Origin: Affinundibacterium nitidum
GTDB lineage: Bacteria; Pseudomonadota; Gammaproteobacteria; Burkholderiales; Burkholderiaceae_D
Reading direction: 5' to 3'
DNA length: 64,000 nt
Assembly: GCF_014284155.1 (NCBI RefSeq)
Contig: NZ_JACOFZ010000007.1
Location: 91,850-155,849, forward strand
The notes below the pieces were generated by a model, which was not told the origin of the DNA, ran no database searches, and was given only the letters and a program-made list of their open reading frames with translations. How positions within the stretch are numbered: the first letter of the stretch is position 1; each line of letters begins with the position of its first letter. Made by a program: the position numbers and the translations under genes. Shown here piece after piece: positions 26,432-34,144 of the stretch.

Positions 26432-26713
26432 ATGAAAACAACGTTCAAATTGAAATTGCTGGTTCTCGCACTTGCCTTGATATCTTTGATGATGATTTTT
26501 TCGAACGATGTCTTGCCAAACGTTGCAAAACTCACTGTCTTAACCTATACCTTAGGTGGTCTCATGGTATTGGCCGCTTGTTTATTCGCGGTGATAGTCA
26601 TCAAAGCGAATATCAATCAAATCGTGCTTAATCATGGCGGCCTCGATACGGCGTGGCTCTGGTTTGGCCGTAACCCAAAAGGTTTAGAACAAGCTCAAAG
26701 TAACAAAGAGTAA
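26432..26713 (+). CDS. Small inner-membrane hypothetical protein
   Basis: A 93-residue protein with two membrane helices (residues about 8-27, KLLVLALALISLMMIF, and 40-62, YTLGGLMVLAACLFAVIVI) and a hydrophilic C-terminal tail of about 30 residues. No family is recognised. Its ribosome site is weak. It ends at a clear terminator shared by position with the convergent gene. Confidence 0.6.
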   Translation: MKTTFKLKLLVLALALISLMMIFSNDVLPNVAKLTVLTYTLGGLMVLAACLFAVIVIKANINQIVLNHGGLDTAWLWFGRNPKGLEQAQSNKE

Positions 26714-26741
26714 GAAACTCGTACCAACACACTGACAGCGA

Positions 26742-26779
26742 AAGGCTGCCACTGGTTATTTTCCGGTGGCAGCTTTTTT
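26742..26779 (+). terminator. Intrinsic terminator between convergent genes at 26.7 kb
   Basis: GCTGCCAC (26745-26752), extended by a wobble-containing three-base stem, pairs with GTGGCAGC (26766-26773). Seven T follow on the plus strand. On the minus strand it overlaps the end of the YfeK-like gene. Confidence 0.88.
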
Positions 26780-27157
26780 ATTCCGTATTTCTCTCAATGC
26801 AGCCTGCAACCATAGGGCACTCTCTTGCGCAGCGTCATTGCCGCATTTCACCTGATACGCCTTGCCGCTCATGCTACTTTTACTTGCAGCGGCATCGATG
26901 AATTGCTCTGCGGTCGTCGCCAATTTTTTCTCGACAACATAATCGAGCTTCTTGCTTAAATGTGCTTTCGCTTCTTGTGCTGAATACCAAGTGCCATTTC
27001 GGTTGAACTGACACCCAGAATTCGATAGGTGATTTAATAAAACTTCGACTTCAACACGGCTCGCTGCTGACATCTCTGCCGCAGACGCTGAAGTGAATGG
27101 CATAAATATGGAAACAATCAGGGTGTAAGCAAGATATTTACAGAACGAGGCTTTCAT
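26756..27157 (-). CDS. Exported DUF5329 (YfeK-like) protein
   Basis: A signal peptide (MKASFCKYLAYTLIVSIFMP ending ASA) precedes a ~108-residue periplasmic domain with a conserved FNRNGTWYSAQEAKAHL block, a LDYVV helix, and paired Cys (one before FNRNG, one in YQVKCGND) that probably form a disulphide. This fits DUF5329/YfeK, a family with no known biochemical role. The gene's 3' end reaches into the terminator hairpin at 26742-26779. Confidence 0.85.
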   Translation of the reverse strand: MKASFCKYLAYTLIVSIFMPFTSASAAEMSAASRVEVEVLLNHLSNSGCQFNRNGTWYSAQEAKAHLSKKLDYVVEKKLATTAEQFIDAAASKSSMSGKAYQVKCGNDAAQESALWLQAALREIRNKKAATGK

Positions 27158-27349
27158 CGGTCGAACTCCATATAGAATGAAATGGCATTCTATTCGATTA
27201 AGTCGACAAGACTCAAGTGAGGGAAGAACATCAGACTAACGAGGGGAGGCCAGTGTTCACCTTTCTAACTCGCAAACTTTCTGCGAGCTTCATTATTTCT
27301 TCATATTCCTTTTTTAAACTCTGGCTTTCATCAATTGAAGGAGATCAAA

Positions 27350-27673
27350 ATGCGCAAACTATCCTATGCAATGACTTGCCTCAGTCTTATGGCTTTGGTC
27401 GGCGCCCATAATGTGCATGCTTCACCGCAATCTGCTGCGGCGAGCAAACCAGCGAACAGTCGTTCAGAGCCACCACACCGAGAACCACCACCGCAAGCCT
27501 ATGAAGCATGCAAGGCTAAGAAAAAAGGTGATGTAGTCGACATCATCACACCGCGCGGCGATAAACTCAAAGGCAACTGTACTGAGTCACCCAAAGGCCT
27601 TTTCGCACGACCAGAACATCCCCCTGAAGACAAAACAGGGGATGATCGCCGCCCTCCGCCACCAAAGAAATAG
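27350..27673 (+). CDS. Small exported Pro/Lys-rich hypothetical protein
   Basis: The 107-residue product has a signal peptide (MRKLSYAMTCLSLMALVG ending VHA), a Pro/Ser-rich linker, then a ~40-residue core AYEACKAKKKGDVVDIITPRGD with a Cys pair, and a Pro/Lys-rich tail ending RRPPPPKK. I recognise the ACKxKKxGD...TPxG core as one seen in small uncharacterised periplasmic proteins, without a function. The start at 27350 follows AAGGAGATCAAA; an in-frame TTG 15 bases earlier overlaps that ribosome site. Confidence 0.7.
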   Translation: MRKLSYAMTCLSLMALVGAHNVHASPQSAAASKPANSRSEPPHREPPPQAYEACKAKKKGDVVDIITPRGDKLKGNCTESPKGLFARPEHPPEDKTGDDRRPPPPKK

Positions 27674-27682
27674 GATTTGGCT

Positions 27683-27720
27683 AAGGAATGCGAGAAGACA
27701 AAAAACTTCTCGCATTCCTT
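27683..27720. terminator. Long perfect hairpin between convergent genes
   Basis: AAGGAATGCGAGAAG (27683-27697) pairs perfectly with CTTCTCGCATTCCTT (27706-27720), 15 base pairs with an eight-base loop. There is no long T-run on either strand, but the stem stability and position between convergent ends support a termination or mRNA-end role. Confidence 0.7.
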
Positions 27721-27724
27721 GGGC

Positions 27725-28537
27725 TCAATTGGTCTTTACCATGGTCGGCCTTTGTGCTGTTCCAGCCAACATGCCGCCATCGATATTGAGCTCGGTTCCT
27801 GTCATATAAGTCGCTTCATCTGAAGCGAGTAAAACCGCCAACGCTGCGACTTCATCGACATGCCCAAATCGTTGTAGGGGGCAGTCCTTCACAAACGCTT
27901 GTACTCGTCCCTCACGCTCTGCATCATTACCTAGAAGCGGTTCCCACATCGGTGTCAAAATTGCCGCGGGATGAATCGAATTACATCGAATTGCCAACCC
28001 TTGCTCTGCACAATACAGAGCGACTGACTTGGTGTGATTACGAATAGCTGCTTTCGATGAAGCGTAAGCCGCAGCACCGGGGATCCCAACTAAGCCAGAA
28101 CGAGATGAAATATTGATGATGGCACCGCTGCCTTTGGCACGCATGCTCCGTATTGCATACTTGCAGCCCAAGAAGCAACCGTCGAGATTGGTTTGATGTA
28201 CAGCACGCCAATCTTCAAGACTGGCATGCTCAGGATCATGCTGACGAAAACCCTGTTCGAAGCCGGTAATACCTGCGTTATTGACCACCACATCGAGGCG
28301 CCCATGCTTTTGCAACACGCGTTCACACACGATTTGCCATTGCCCTTCTTCACGCACATCCAAATGCTGATAACTTGCCTGAGCACCTAAACCAACTGCG
28401 AGTTGAAGACCAAGCACATCATCAATGTCGGTCAGGAAAACGATGGCACCTTGCTTTACAAACTGAGTGGCAATTGCAGCACCAATACCGCGCGCGGCGC
28501 CAGTAACTAGTGCTACTTTTTGATGTAGACGTGACAT
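27725..28537 (-). CDS. Short-chain dehydrogenase/reductase
   Basis: A classical SDR of 270 residues: NAD(P)-binding [12 protein letters not shown] near residue 15, VNNAGITG, the catalytic Ser in [12 protein letters not shown] and the YASSK active site (Tyr and Lys). Asp in LTDIDD after the second strand favours NAD over NADP. The C-terminus [11 protein letters not shown] is usual for this family. It is cytosolic, and similar proteins oxidise secondary alcohols or sugars; the substrate cannot be told from sequence. It shares a hairpin with the convergent upstream gene and stands alone. Confidence 0.9.
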   Translation of the reverse strand: MSRLHQKVALVTGAARGIGAAIATQFVKQGAIVFLTDIDDVLGLQLAVGLGAQASYQHLDVREEGQWQIVCERVLQKHGRLDVVVNNAGITGFEQGFRQHDPEHASLEDWRAVHQTNLDGCFLGCKYAIRSMRAKGSGAIINISSRSGLVGIPGAAAYASSKAAIRNHTKSVALYCAEQGLAIRCNSIHPAAILTPMWEPLLGNDAEREGRVQAFVKDCPLQRFGHVDEVAALAVLLASDEATYMTGTELNIDGGMLAGTAQRPTMVKTN

Positions 28538-28761
28538 ATGATTCCTTTACTCAAAGTATCAGCGAGTTACACCATCAATGGCGTCAACACTCGCAAGAAA
28601 TCGATCATTAATCATCGCAATAATTAATAATCGAAGCTAAATTTAAGCAAGGAAATGGTTCACTTTATCGTCTCGGGGGCGCTTGGCCTAGGAAATTACA
28701 ACAAAAAATTGATTACACATCTTGACGCGTAGTGTAGCAGAAGCGGTGTGCTGAAAGAAGT

Positions 28762-30930
28762 CTAAAGCTTCGGCAAACTAATCCAAAATACTGTTCTAAC
28801 TTTCTCTTCTGAGCTAAAACCTATATTGCCCAACATCTTTTCCACGAGGGTCTTCGATATATGCAGCCCTAAACCCGCCCCCTCTTTTTGACGAGTAGAG
28901 GAATCGGTCGCCTGTGCAAATTTGCCAAAAATTCTATCGTGAAAATCGCTAGGAATACCACGCCCATGATCTTCGACTTCAATCACGTATGAATCGTCCT
29001 TAGCGATTAGGCGCACATCGACCACATCATTTTCTGATGAAAATTTTGCTGCATTCGACAAGATATTGGCCATCACTTGCATCAACCTGTCACTATCGGC
29101 TAAAACCATTGCCCGACTGAACTCCGTTTGCAATTGATAGCGCACGCGGTAAGTTTCGGCATAAGGTGCATTTGCCTCAAGTGCTTGCGGCAATAGTTCG
29201 CACAAATTCAACTCACACATGTTCAAGACCATCTGCCCAGTAGCGAGTTTTTCCATATCCAAGATATCGTTCACCAGGGCCGTCAAACGCTGACTATTCT
29301 TATGCGCGATATGTACCAACTGCCACGCTTTCGCTGGGAGTTCTCCGACCACACCTGACTCAAGTAAACCCATGGAGCCACGTATCGAGGTTAATGGAGT
29401 ACGCAACTCGTGGCTCACAATAGAAATAAATTCTGATTTCAAATGATCGATACGTTTCTGTTCGCGCAGATCGAGCACAAATCCTACCCATTCATTTTCA
29501 CTATCGGCCAATTTCGAAACACCAAACATAATAGGAATTTGCCTGCCTTCGCGATCCAATAAATATGTTTCAAATGGTGGAATCGATTCAACTTGATCGA
29601 GGCTACGAATCGCGTTGATCTGCCGCGTCAACTCCGGCGGATTGCTCAACTCGAACCAATTCACATCCGCTTGGTCGATCGACGATCGTTGCAAACCCAA
29701 AAGCTGTAACAAGACGTCATTGGCTTCAATCAAAACACCGGTCGCATTCCCTTGCATCATACCGATCAAGCTCGAATTCATTAGCCGTCGTAATCGTTGT
29801 TCACTTGCCTCGAGCGCGTGATAACTCTGCAGAACCTCTTGCTCTAATTGTTTTTGCTTGGCTTCAACCATCGCTTGTTCAGTGAAATCCGCAATGTAGC
29901 CATGCCAAAGAATACTGCCATCGTTTAGTTTCTCGGGTTTCGCTTGCCCTATAAGCCAGCGTAGCCCTTGACGCGGTAAGACGACGCGATATTGAGCATG
30001 CCAAGTCTCCAGAGTGTCAGCAGACTGACGAATCGACGCAATCACTTCGTCTCTATCCTCAGGATGAATCCTTTGCAAAAGCATGAAGGCATCATGTTCC
30101 ACTTCACTAGCAGTCACTTCATAGATTTTTTCAATTCCAGCACTGGCAAAAGGAAAGCAACTTCGCCCATCAGGAAAGCGTTGATACTGATAGATAGTTC
30201 CGGGCACTAAGCTTGAAAGGCGCTCGAATAAATGTGTCTTCTGCAGAAGCTCTTTCTCCGCGCGATTATGTTGAACCAAGTAACGGTCATTGCACATCAG
30301 AATAAAGCCGAAGGGTAACAAGACTGAGAACAGATAAAAGATGATCAGGGACGCATCTTTAAAACCATTTCCACTAAATGGCTGTTGATCTGGTGCGGTC
30401 GAAATAAGCAAAAAATAGAAAACACGTAACAACATGAAGCTGCCGCAAAAGGCATATAGGCCGGTCATGAACCGACTACTCGGAAGTAGATTGGAGCGAT
30501 TAAGCAATAATAGTCGCGCGCTCTGAAAGGCAATCAAAGACAAACAAAAAGAAATCACCGCGGTACGAATGGCGACATCATTTTGCAATGCCGTAAAGTA
30601 GACCAAGGTAGTGCAGAGCAGCGCTAGCATGATAAACCAAGGCCTGCGGTTAAGACGCTGCTGTAAAAAGTCGGCAATGATGATCATGTAGTACATGACC
30701 GAAAATACGATCAAACCGTTACCGACGACGATAGAAAGTAGATCTGGAACGGTACCGCGTAGCAGTCCGGTGAAAATCCATCCGAGCGAATGCATCGCCG
30801 TCGCCATTGCCCACCGTGAGATACCTGTTACTTTGCCTAGCGGGCCGCGCGCCACCAGCGCAAGCCCAAGCGCGATCAATATCGTACTAAGTGTGATAAT
30901 GAATACAAAAGTACGCGCATCTAGCATCAT
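28762..30930 (-). CDS. 7TM sensor histidine kinase with two PAS domains
   Basis: This 722-residue protein begins with about seven membrane helices (residues 5-220) like a 7TM sensor module. A PAS_3-type domain follows (about 240-355, with FASAGIEKIYEVTA and WHAQYRVVL), then a second PAS (about 380-490), a HisKA domain with SIVSHELRTPLTSIRG (His near residue 507), and a HATPase_c domain (N-box NILSNAAKFS, G1 DHGRGIP, G2 GAGLGLHIS). There is no attached receiver and no adjacent response regulator gene. It is an inner-membrane kinase. The ligand is unknown. Confidence 0.92.
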   Translation of the reverse strand: MMLDARTFVFIITLSTILIALGLALVARGPLGKVTGISRWAMATAMHSLGWIFTGLLRGTVPDLLSIVVGNGLIVFSVMYYMIIIADFLQQRLNRRPWFIMLALLCTTLVYFTALQNDVAIRTAVISFCLSLIAFQSARLLLLNRSNLLPSSRFMTGLYAFCGSFMLLRVFYFLLISTAPDQQPFSGNGFKDASLIIFYLFSVLLPFGFILMCNDRYLVQHNRAEKELLQKTHLFERLSSLVPGTIYQYQRFPDGRSCFPFASAGIEKIYEVTASEVEHDAFMLLQRIHPEDRDEVIASIRQSADTLETWHAQYRVVLPRQGLRWLIGQAKPEKLNDGSILWHGYIADFTEQAMVEAKQKQLEQEVLQSYHALEASEQRLRRLMNSSLIGMMQGNATGVLIEANDVLLQLLGLQRSSIDQADVNWFELSNPPELTRQINAIRSLDQVESIPPFETYLLDREGRQIPIMFGVSKLADSENEWVGFVLDLREQKRIDHLKSEFISIVSHELRTPLTSIRGSMGLLESGVVGELPAKAWQLVHIAHKNSQRLTALVNDILDMEKLATGQMVLNMCELNLCELLPQALEANAPYAETYRVRYQLQTEFSRAMVLADSDRLMQVMANILSNAAKFSSENDVVDVRLIAKDDSYVIEVEDHGRGIPSDFHDRIFGKFAQATDSSTRQKEGAGLGLHISKTLVEKMLGNIGFSSEEKVRTVFWISLPKL

Positions 30931-31117
30931 TGCGAGTGATTTTCGTGGTTATGTGGTGAAAAATAGTCTGGATTTAAAGAACGTGCTTTAAAGCAATAAT
31001 AAAGTATCACCTCGACGAACCACCCGTCATTACATATTTCTCAATTTGCTGTCAGAGCGCCACATGCACTAAAAATAAGAGGCAATTCGAAAAGTCTTTT
31101 TGACAATGATCGCATGC

Positions 31118-31145
31118 AAAAAAAAGTGCGGGACTTCGCCCGCAC
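31118..31145 (-). terminator. Intrinsic terminator of the MazG-like gene
   Basis: On the minus strand GTGCGGG (31145-31139) pairs with CCCGCAC (31132-31126) around a six-base loop, followed by eight T. Confidence 0.93.
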
Positions 31146-31176
31146 TCTCTTCCAATACGACTTTTCTGGTGCAGAA

Positions 31177-31608
31177 CTATTCCTGCTTCATACTTTCAAG
31201 CAAAGCACGAATTTTTGGTTCTGGTTTCCAATAATTAGGTCCCTTCATGACTTTCCCGCGTTCGTCGTAAATCGGCAAACCATCGGCACCTAACTTAGAA
31301 AAATTGGACTGCATGATAACGCCAAGGACTTGATCTAGAGGCAGGCCAAATTTTGCCATTTCCGAAGCACAATAAACTTGTATATCACCCAATAAATCGG
31401 CCAACATAGTAAGCACTTCAAGTGGGTCTTTACCCTCCTTTTGGGCTGCAATGATTTCATCGATTTCGTGCACTTCCTCAATCAGAATATCTTTAAAGGC
31501 AGCCATTCGTTCGGCAGCGGGGACACCGACGTCCAAGGTTGGTGCAGTATTTACCGGCAACTTATAGATACCATTAAACTTCGCGATATCGTTAGCAAAT
31601 TCACTCAT
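31177..31608 (-). CDS. MazG-like all-alpha NTP pyrophosphohydrolase
   Basis: The 143-residue all-helical protein has the metal-binding motifs of the MazG/HisE/dUTPase superfamily: EEVHEIDEI (EExxE) near residue 41 and ADLLGDIQVY (ExxD-like) near residue 71. The C-terminal stretch GKVMKGPNYWKPEPKI is a conserved feature of a subset of these proteins. It is cytosolic and would hydrolyse a nucleoside triphosphate to the monophosphate plus PPi, for example to clear non-canonical nucleotides; the exact nucleotide is not known. Its gene follows the three-gene membrane cassette 40 bases downstream on the same strand. Confidence 0.85.
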   Translation of the reverse strand: MSEFANDIAKFNGIYKLPVNTAPTLDVGVPAAERMAAFKDILIEEVHEIDEIIAAQKEGKDPLEVLTMLADLLGDIQVYCASEMAKFGLPLDQVLGVIMQSNFSKLGADGLPIYDERGKVMKGPNYWKPEPKIRALLESMKQE

Positions 31609-31648
31609 ATTTCACTCTCAATCAATGTACTGAAGACCTGCGTTTCTT

Positions 31649-32314
31649 CTAACGACGAACCCAGAAGTAACGCAATAAAAACACAATCAAACCTAATGCT
31701 ACCCAGCGAAACGACAACAATATATCGCGCCAAGAATTATCTGCAACGCCACTCCAAATTTCGACATCGACTTTTTCAAAATCAAAATTCTCAGCTTTTA
31801 CAAGAGCCAATACTGCAGAAACTGTTTGTTTATCTTTGAAACGATTTGGTGCTGCAGCCCTCTTGATCACTATCGTTTCACCTGCCTTGACATCGAGCTT
31901 GGACAGACCAGGAAACGCTGTCAAGCGAGTGCCACCATCTACCGCCCATCCGAAATTCCACATGGTACTGACGTCTCCGCGATAACGAGATTTACCAGTC
32001 AAGGTAACAACCACGGTGTAGGGGCCAGACTCGCGATCGACGCCCAATGGTGGCCCTGTCCAATCTTCAGTTACCGCGCTCAAGGACGACACCTGATTTA
32101 ATTCTTTCAGGTTTTCAGCTGGGGCGACAAACTTCGCAAAGCGCTCAATTTGATCACGATCTAAACTATACTGCGCGACCAACTTTCTACCGTAATCACC
32201 CACTTTTGGATTGTTATCTGCCAAAGCGGTACCCGTACCAACACAACTCAACATGACCGTCAGCATCAACGCCATATTCAGATGAGTTTTGATTATTTGA
32301 TTCCACTTACTCAT
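31649..32314 (-). CDS. Exported hypothetical protein with C-terminal membrane anchor
   Basis: The 221-residue protein has a signal peptide (LMLTVMLSCVGTGTALA), a periplasmic region of ~155 residues and a C-terminal membrane helix (VALGLIVFLLRYFW) followed by VRR, so it is a type I membrane protein facing the periplasm. The centre contains beta-type segments (YTVVVTLTGKSRYRG, GETIVIKRAA). I do not recognise a family. It is the last gene of a cassette with the two membrane genes at 32342 and 32808 on the same strand, with gaps of 27 and 85 bases. Confidence 0.72.
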   Translation of the reverse strand: MSKWNQIIKTHLNMALMLTVMLSCVGTGTALADNNPKVGDYGRKLVAQYSLDRDQIERFAKFVAPAENLKELNQVSSLSAVTEDWTGPPLGVDRESGPYTVVVTLTGKSRYRGDVSTMWNFGWAVDGGTRLTAFPGLSKLDVKAGETIVIKRAAAPNRFKDKQTVSAVLALVKAENFDFEKVDVEIWSGVADNSWRDILLSFRWVALGLIVFLLRYFWVRR

Positions 32315-32341
32315 ACTTTACCCAATCTTAGAAAAACTCAT

Positions 32342-32722
32342 TTAGGCTTTCACAGGAACACCGGGGCGACCACTCAAGCGCCAACTTGCCCATAAGGGCA
32401 ACGACCACAGCGCTGGCAAAACGAGCTGAAACATGAATGCTGTTAGCAGGATCAACACCACACAAATCAGAACAACTCTTGCAAGAATCACTGAGTAAAC
32501 TGGCATAAACAGAAGCACAAGCGCCAACAAGCAGGCAAGGACAAGCGTAAGCGCGACTACACCATTATGTGCCTGACCGAAGGCAAGTGGTGCCAGCCAT
32601 GCATCAGAAAAAGACACCAAGCTCTGCCACGATACACCTTTCGGCAACCATATTGCATTGACAGCGACACAGATCAACAACAAGATCGCAGTCACAGTTC
32701 TGAATCGAAAAACAAATCGCAT
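32342..32722 (-). CDS. Hypothetical integral membrane protein
   Basis: The 126-residue protein has three or four membrane helices: VTAILLLICVAVNAIWL at the N-terminus, ALTLVLACLLALVLLFMPV, then VVLICVVLILLTAFMFQLVL. There is no recognised family. A short loop before the second helix contains His and Asn. It sits between two other envelope genes of the same cassette, so a small membrane complex is possible. Confidence 0.7.
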   Translation of the reverse strand: MRFVFRFRTVTAILLLICVAVNAIWLPKGVSWQSLVSFSDAWLAPLAFGQAHNGVVALTLVLACLLALVLLFMPVYSVILARVVLICVVLILLTAFMFQLVLPALWSLPLWASWRLSGRPGVPVKA

Positions 32723-32807
32723 TTTCTATTTTGGCCAAAAATATGGCACTCGAATAAACAAACTATTAACACAAAGCCCTATAAGCCCAGTGGCGGCAAC
32801 TAATCAT

Positions 32808-33302
32808 TTAGACAGATGTGATCGGCGTTCGCTTCAATTGGCGCTCTAGAAAGTAAAAAATGGCCGTCACAAGAAAGGCCACACTCAAGGCGACCCACAA
32901 CAAGAGGACATCAAATTGCCTGAAAACTAGGGGTTTAACCATCTCAGCCTCTATTGCATATTCGGCAGATTGCCGCTTCCATGATTGGCTGACCGTTAGC
33001 TGTACTTTTCCCGCCCCCAAAGGCGACAAACTAAATTGTTGTCCTTCGGCGGTCGTAAAAACCCCGCTTGAGGCATTCGCAATCAAGTGCGACTTATAGG
33101 AATCTGGGGCTTTCACATACTGCTTCCACTGAATCAAAGTCGGTACACCCTGATCGATTACGGCCACTGGGAATTGCAGACTAATTTCATTTTTACCTTG
33201 ATAGCGTTCCGCAAATATGTAAAAGAAGAGTGCGAGGAGCGCAGCAAAGAAAACTGAAACAAACACCAATATTTTACTTATCCAACGGGTTGATACTGCC
33301 AT
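32808..33302 (-). CDS. Hypothetical membrane protein with a periplasmic domain
   Basis: The 164-residue product has an N-terminal membrane helix (ILVFVSVFFAALLALFFYI), a ~85-residue periplasmic domain rich in beta-type residues (VQLTVSQSWKRQSAEYAIEA) and a second helix near the C-terminus (VLLLWVALSVAFLVTAIFYFL), then a short basic tail. No family is recognised. It is the first gene of the cassette (upstream on the minus strand). Confidence 0.72.
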   Translation of the reverse strand: MAVSTRWISKILVFVSVFFAALLALFFYIFAERYQGKNEISLQFPVAVIDQGVPTLIQWKQYVKAPDSYKSHLIANASSGVFTTAEGQQFSLSPLGAGKVQLTVSQSWKRQSAEYAIEAEMVKPLVFRQFDVLLLWVALSVAFLVTAIFYFLERQLKRTPITSV

Positions 33303-33458
33303 CTTTTTATTCTCCGAGACGAGGTCGATTACTTTGCCGATATGATAATGGATTTCATCGCGATCACGTGGTTTTTTCGGATTTCGGCTAGACGTTCAAT
33401 ACAACACCGCAAGCAGCGCTCGAACGTCAAGTACCAAACTCGTTTAAACCAATCTGCA

Positions 33459-33974
33459 TCAATCGCTTGTAAGCCTGCACATATATACTGCATCGGCACC
33501 ATAAGTACGGAGTTTATCGTCGATGCCCTCGCTCGTTTGCACGGGGACAAAACCCTGTTTTTGCCAAAAGCTTGACGAATTTTGAACTGCCGTCAAAAAC
33601 ATTCGATTGAGCTTAAATTGGTCGAGAAGAGGTAAGAGACTCACAAATAATGAACGTGCCACTTCGCCGCCGCGGGCACCAGGGTCTACCGCTAAATCAT
33701 GGACATATAAACAATCTATCACTGAAGGGATCAAACAATCAGGCGAGTTCAGTGCCGGCGGTGCCCCACTACTCCAAGGAAGGGCGAAGACATATCCTAA
33801 TAACTGCCTCTCATCATGTGCAACAAAACAGGACGTCGGTGCGGCCAACAGTTTTGCCGTTAACGAGGCACGTGATTCAGGAATATCTCCAGCATAAGAT
33901 GCTGCTTGTATTCGCAGAACCTCGCTCAAATCAGACTCCTGCATCGGACGAACAACTGTGATCGCGTTTTTCAT
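33459..33974 (-). CDS. GNAT-family N-acetyltransferase
   Basis: The product has the acetyl-CoA fold: an N-terminal strand-helix (VVRPMQESDLSEVLRIQAASY), VAHDERQLLGYVFALP, and the pyrophosphate-binding region LAVDPGARGGEVARSLF (motif A variant, R-G-G in place of the usual G-x-G). The start at 33974 (MKNAITVV) is preferred to a GTG at 34031 that would add a hydrophilic segment with no ribosome site; neither start has a strong one. The substrate is unknown. It is divergent from the S9 peptidase gene. Confidence 0.85.
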   Translation of the reverse strand: MKNAITVVRPMQESDLSEVLRIQAASYAGDIPESRASLTAKLLAAPTSCFVAHDERQLLGYVFALPWSSGAPPALNSPDCLIPSVIDCLYVHDLAVDPGARGGEVARSLFVSLLPLLDQFKLNRMFLTAVQNSSSFWQKQGFVPVQTSEGIDDKLRTYGADAVYMCRLTSD

Positions 33975-34144
33975 GTACGACTTTAGATGATAAAGATCAG
34001 CTTCACTCGAACGAAGCTTAAGGTACAGCACTCAATAAGTAAGATGAAATAGGGAACTTTTTAAGGCTACAATAGTCCGATAATAACTCAAACTGCTTAA
34101 GAAAAAACAGTAAGACATTTCGACAAATACAGGATACATAAAAA

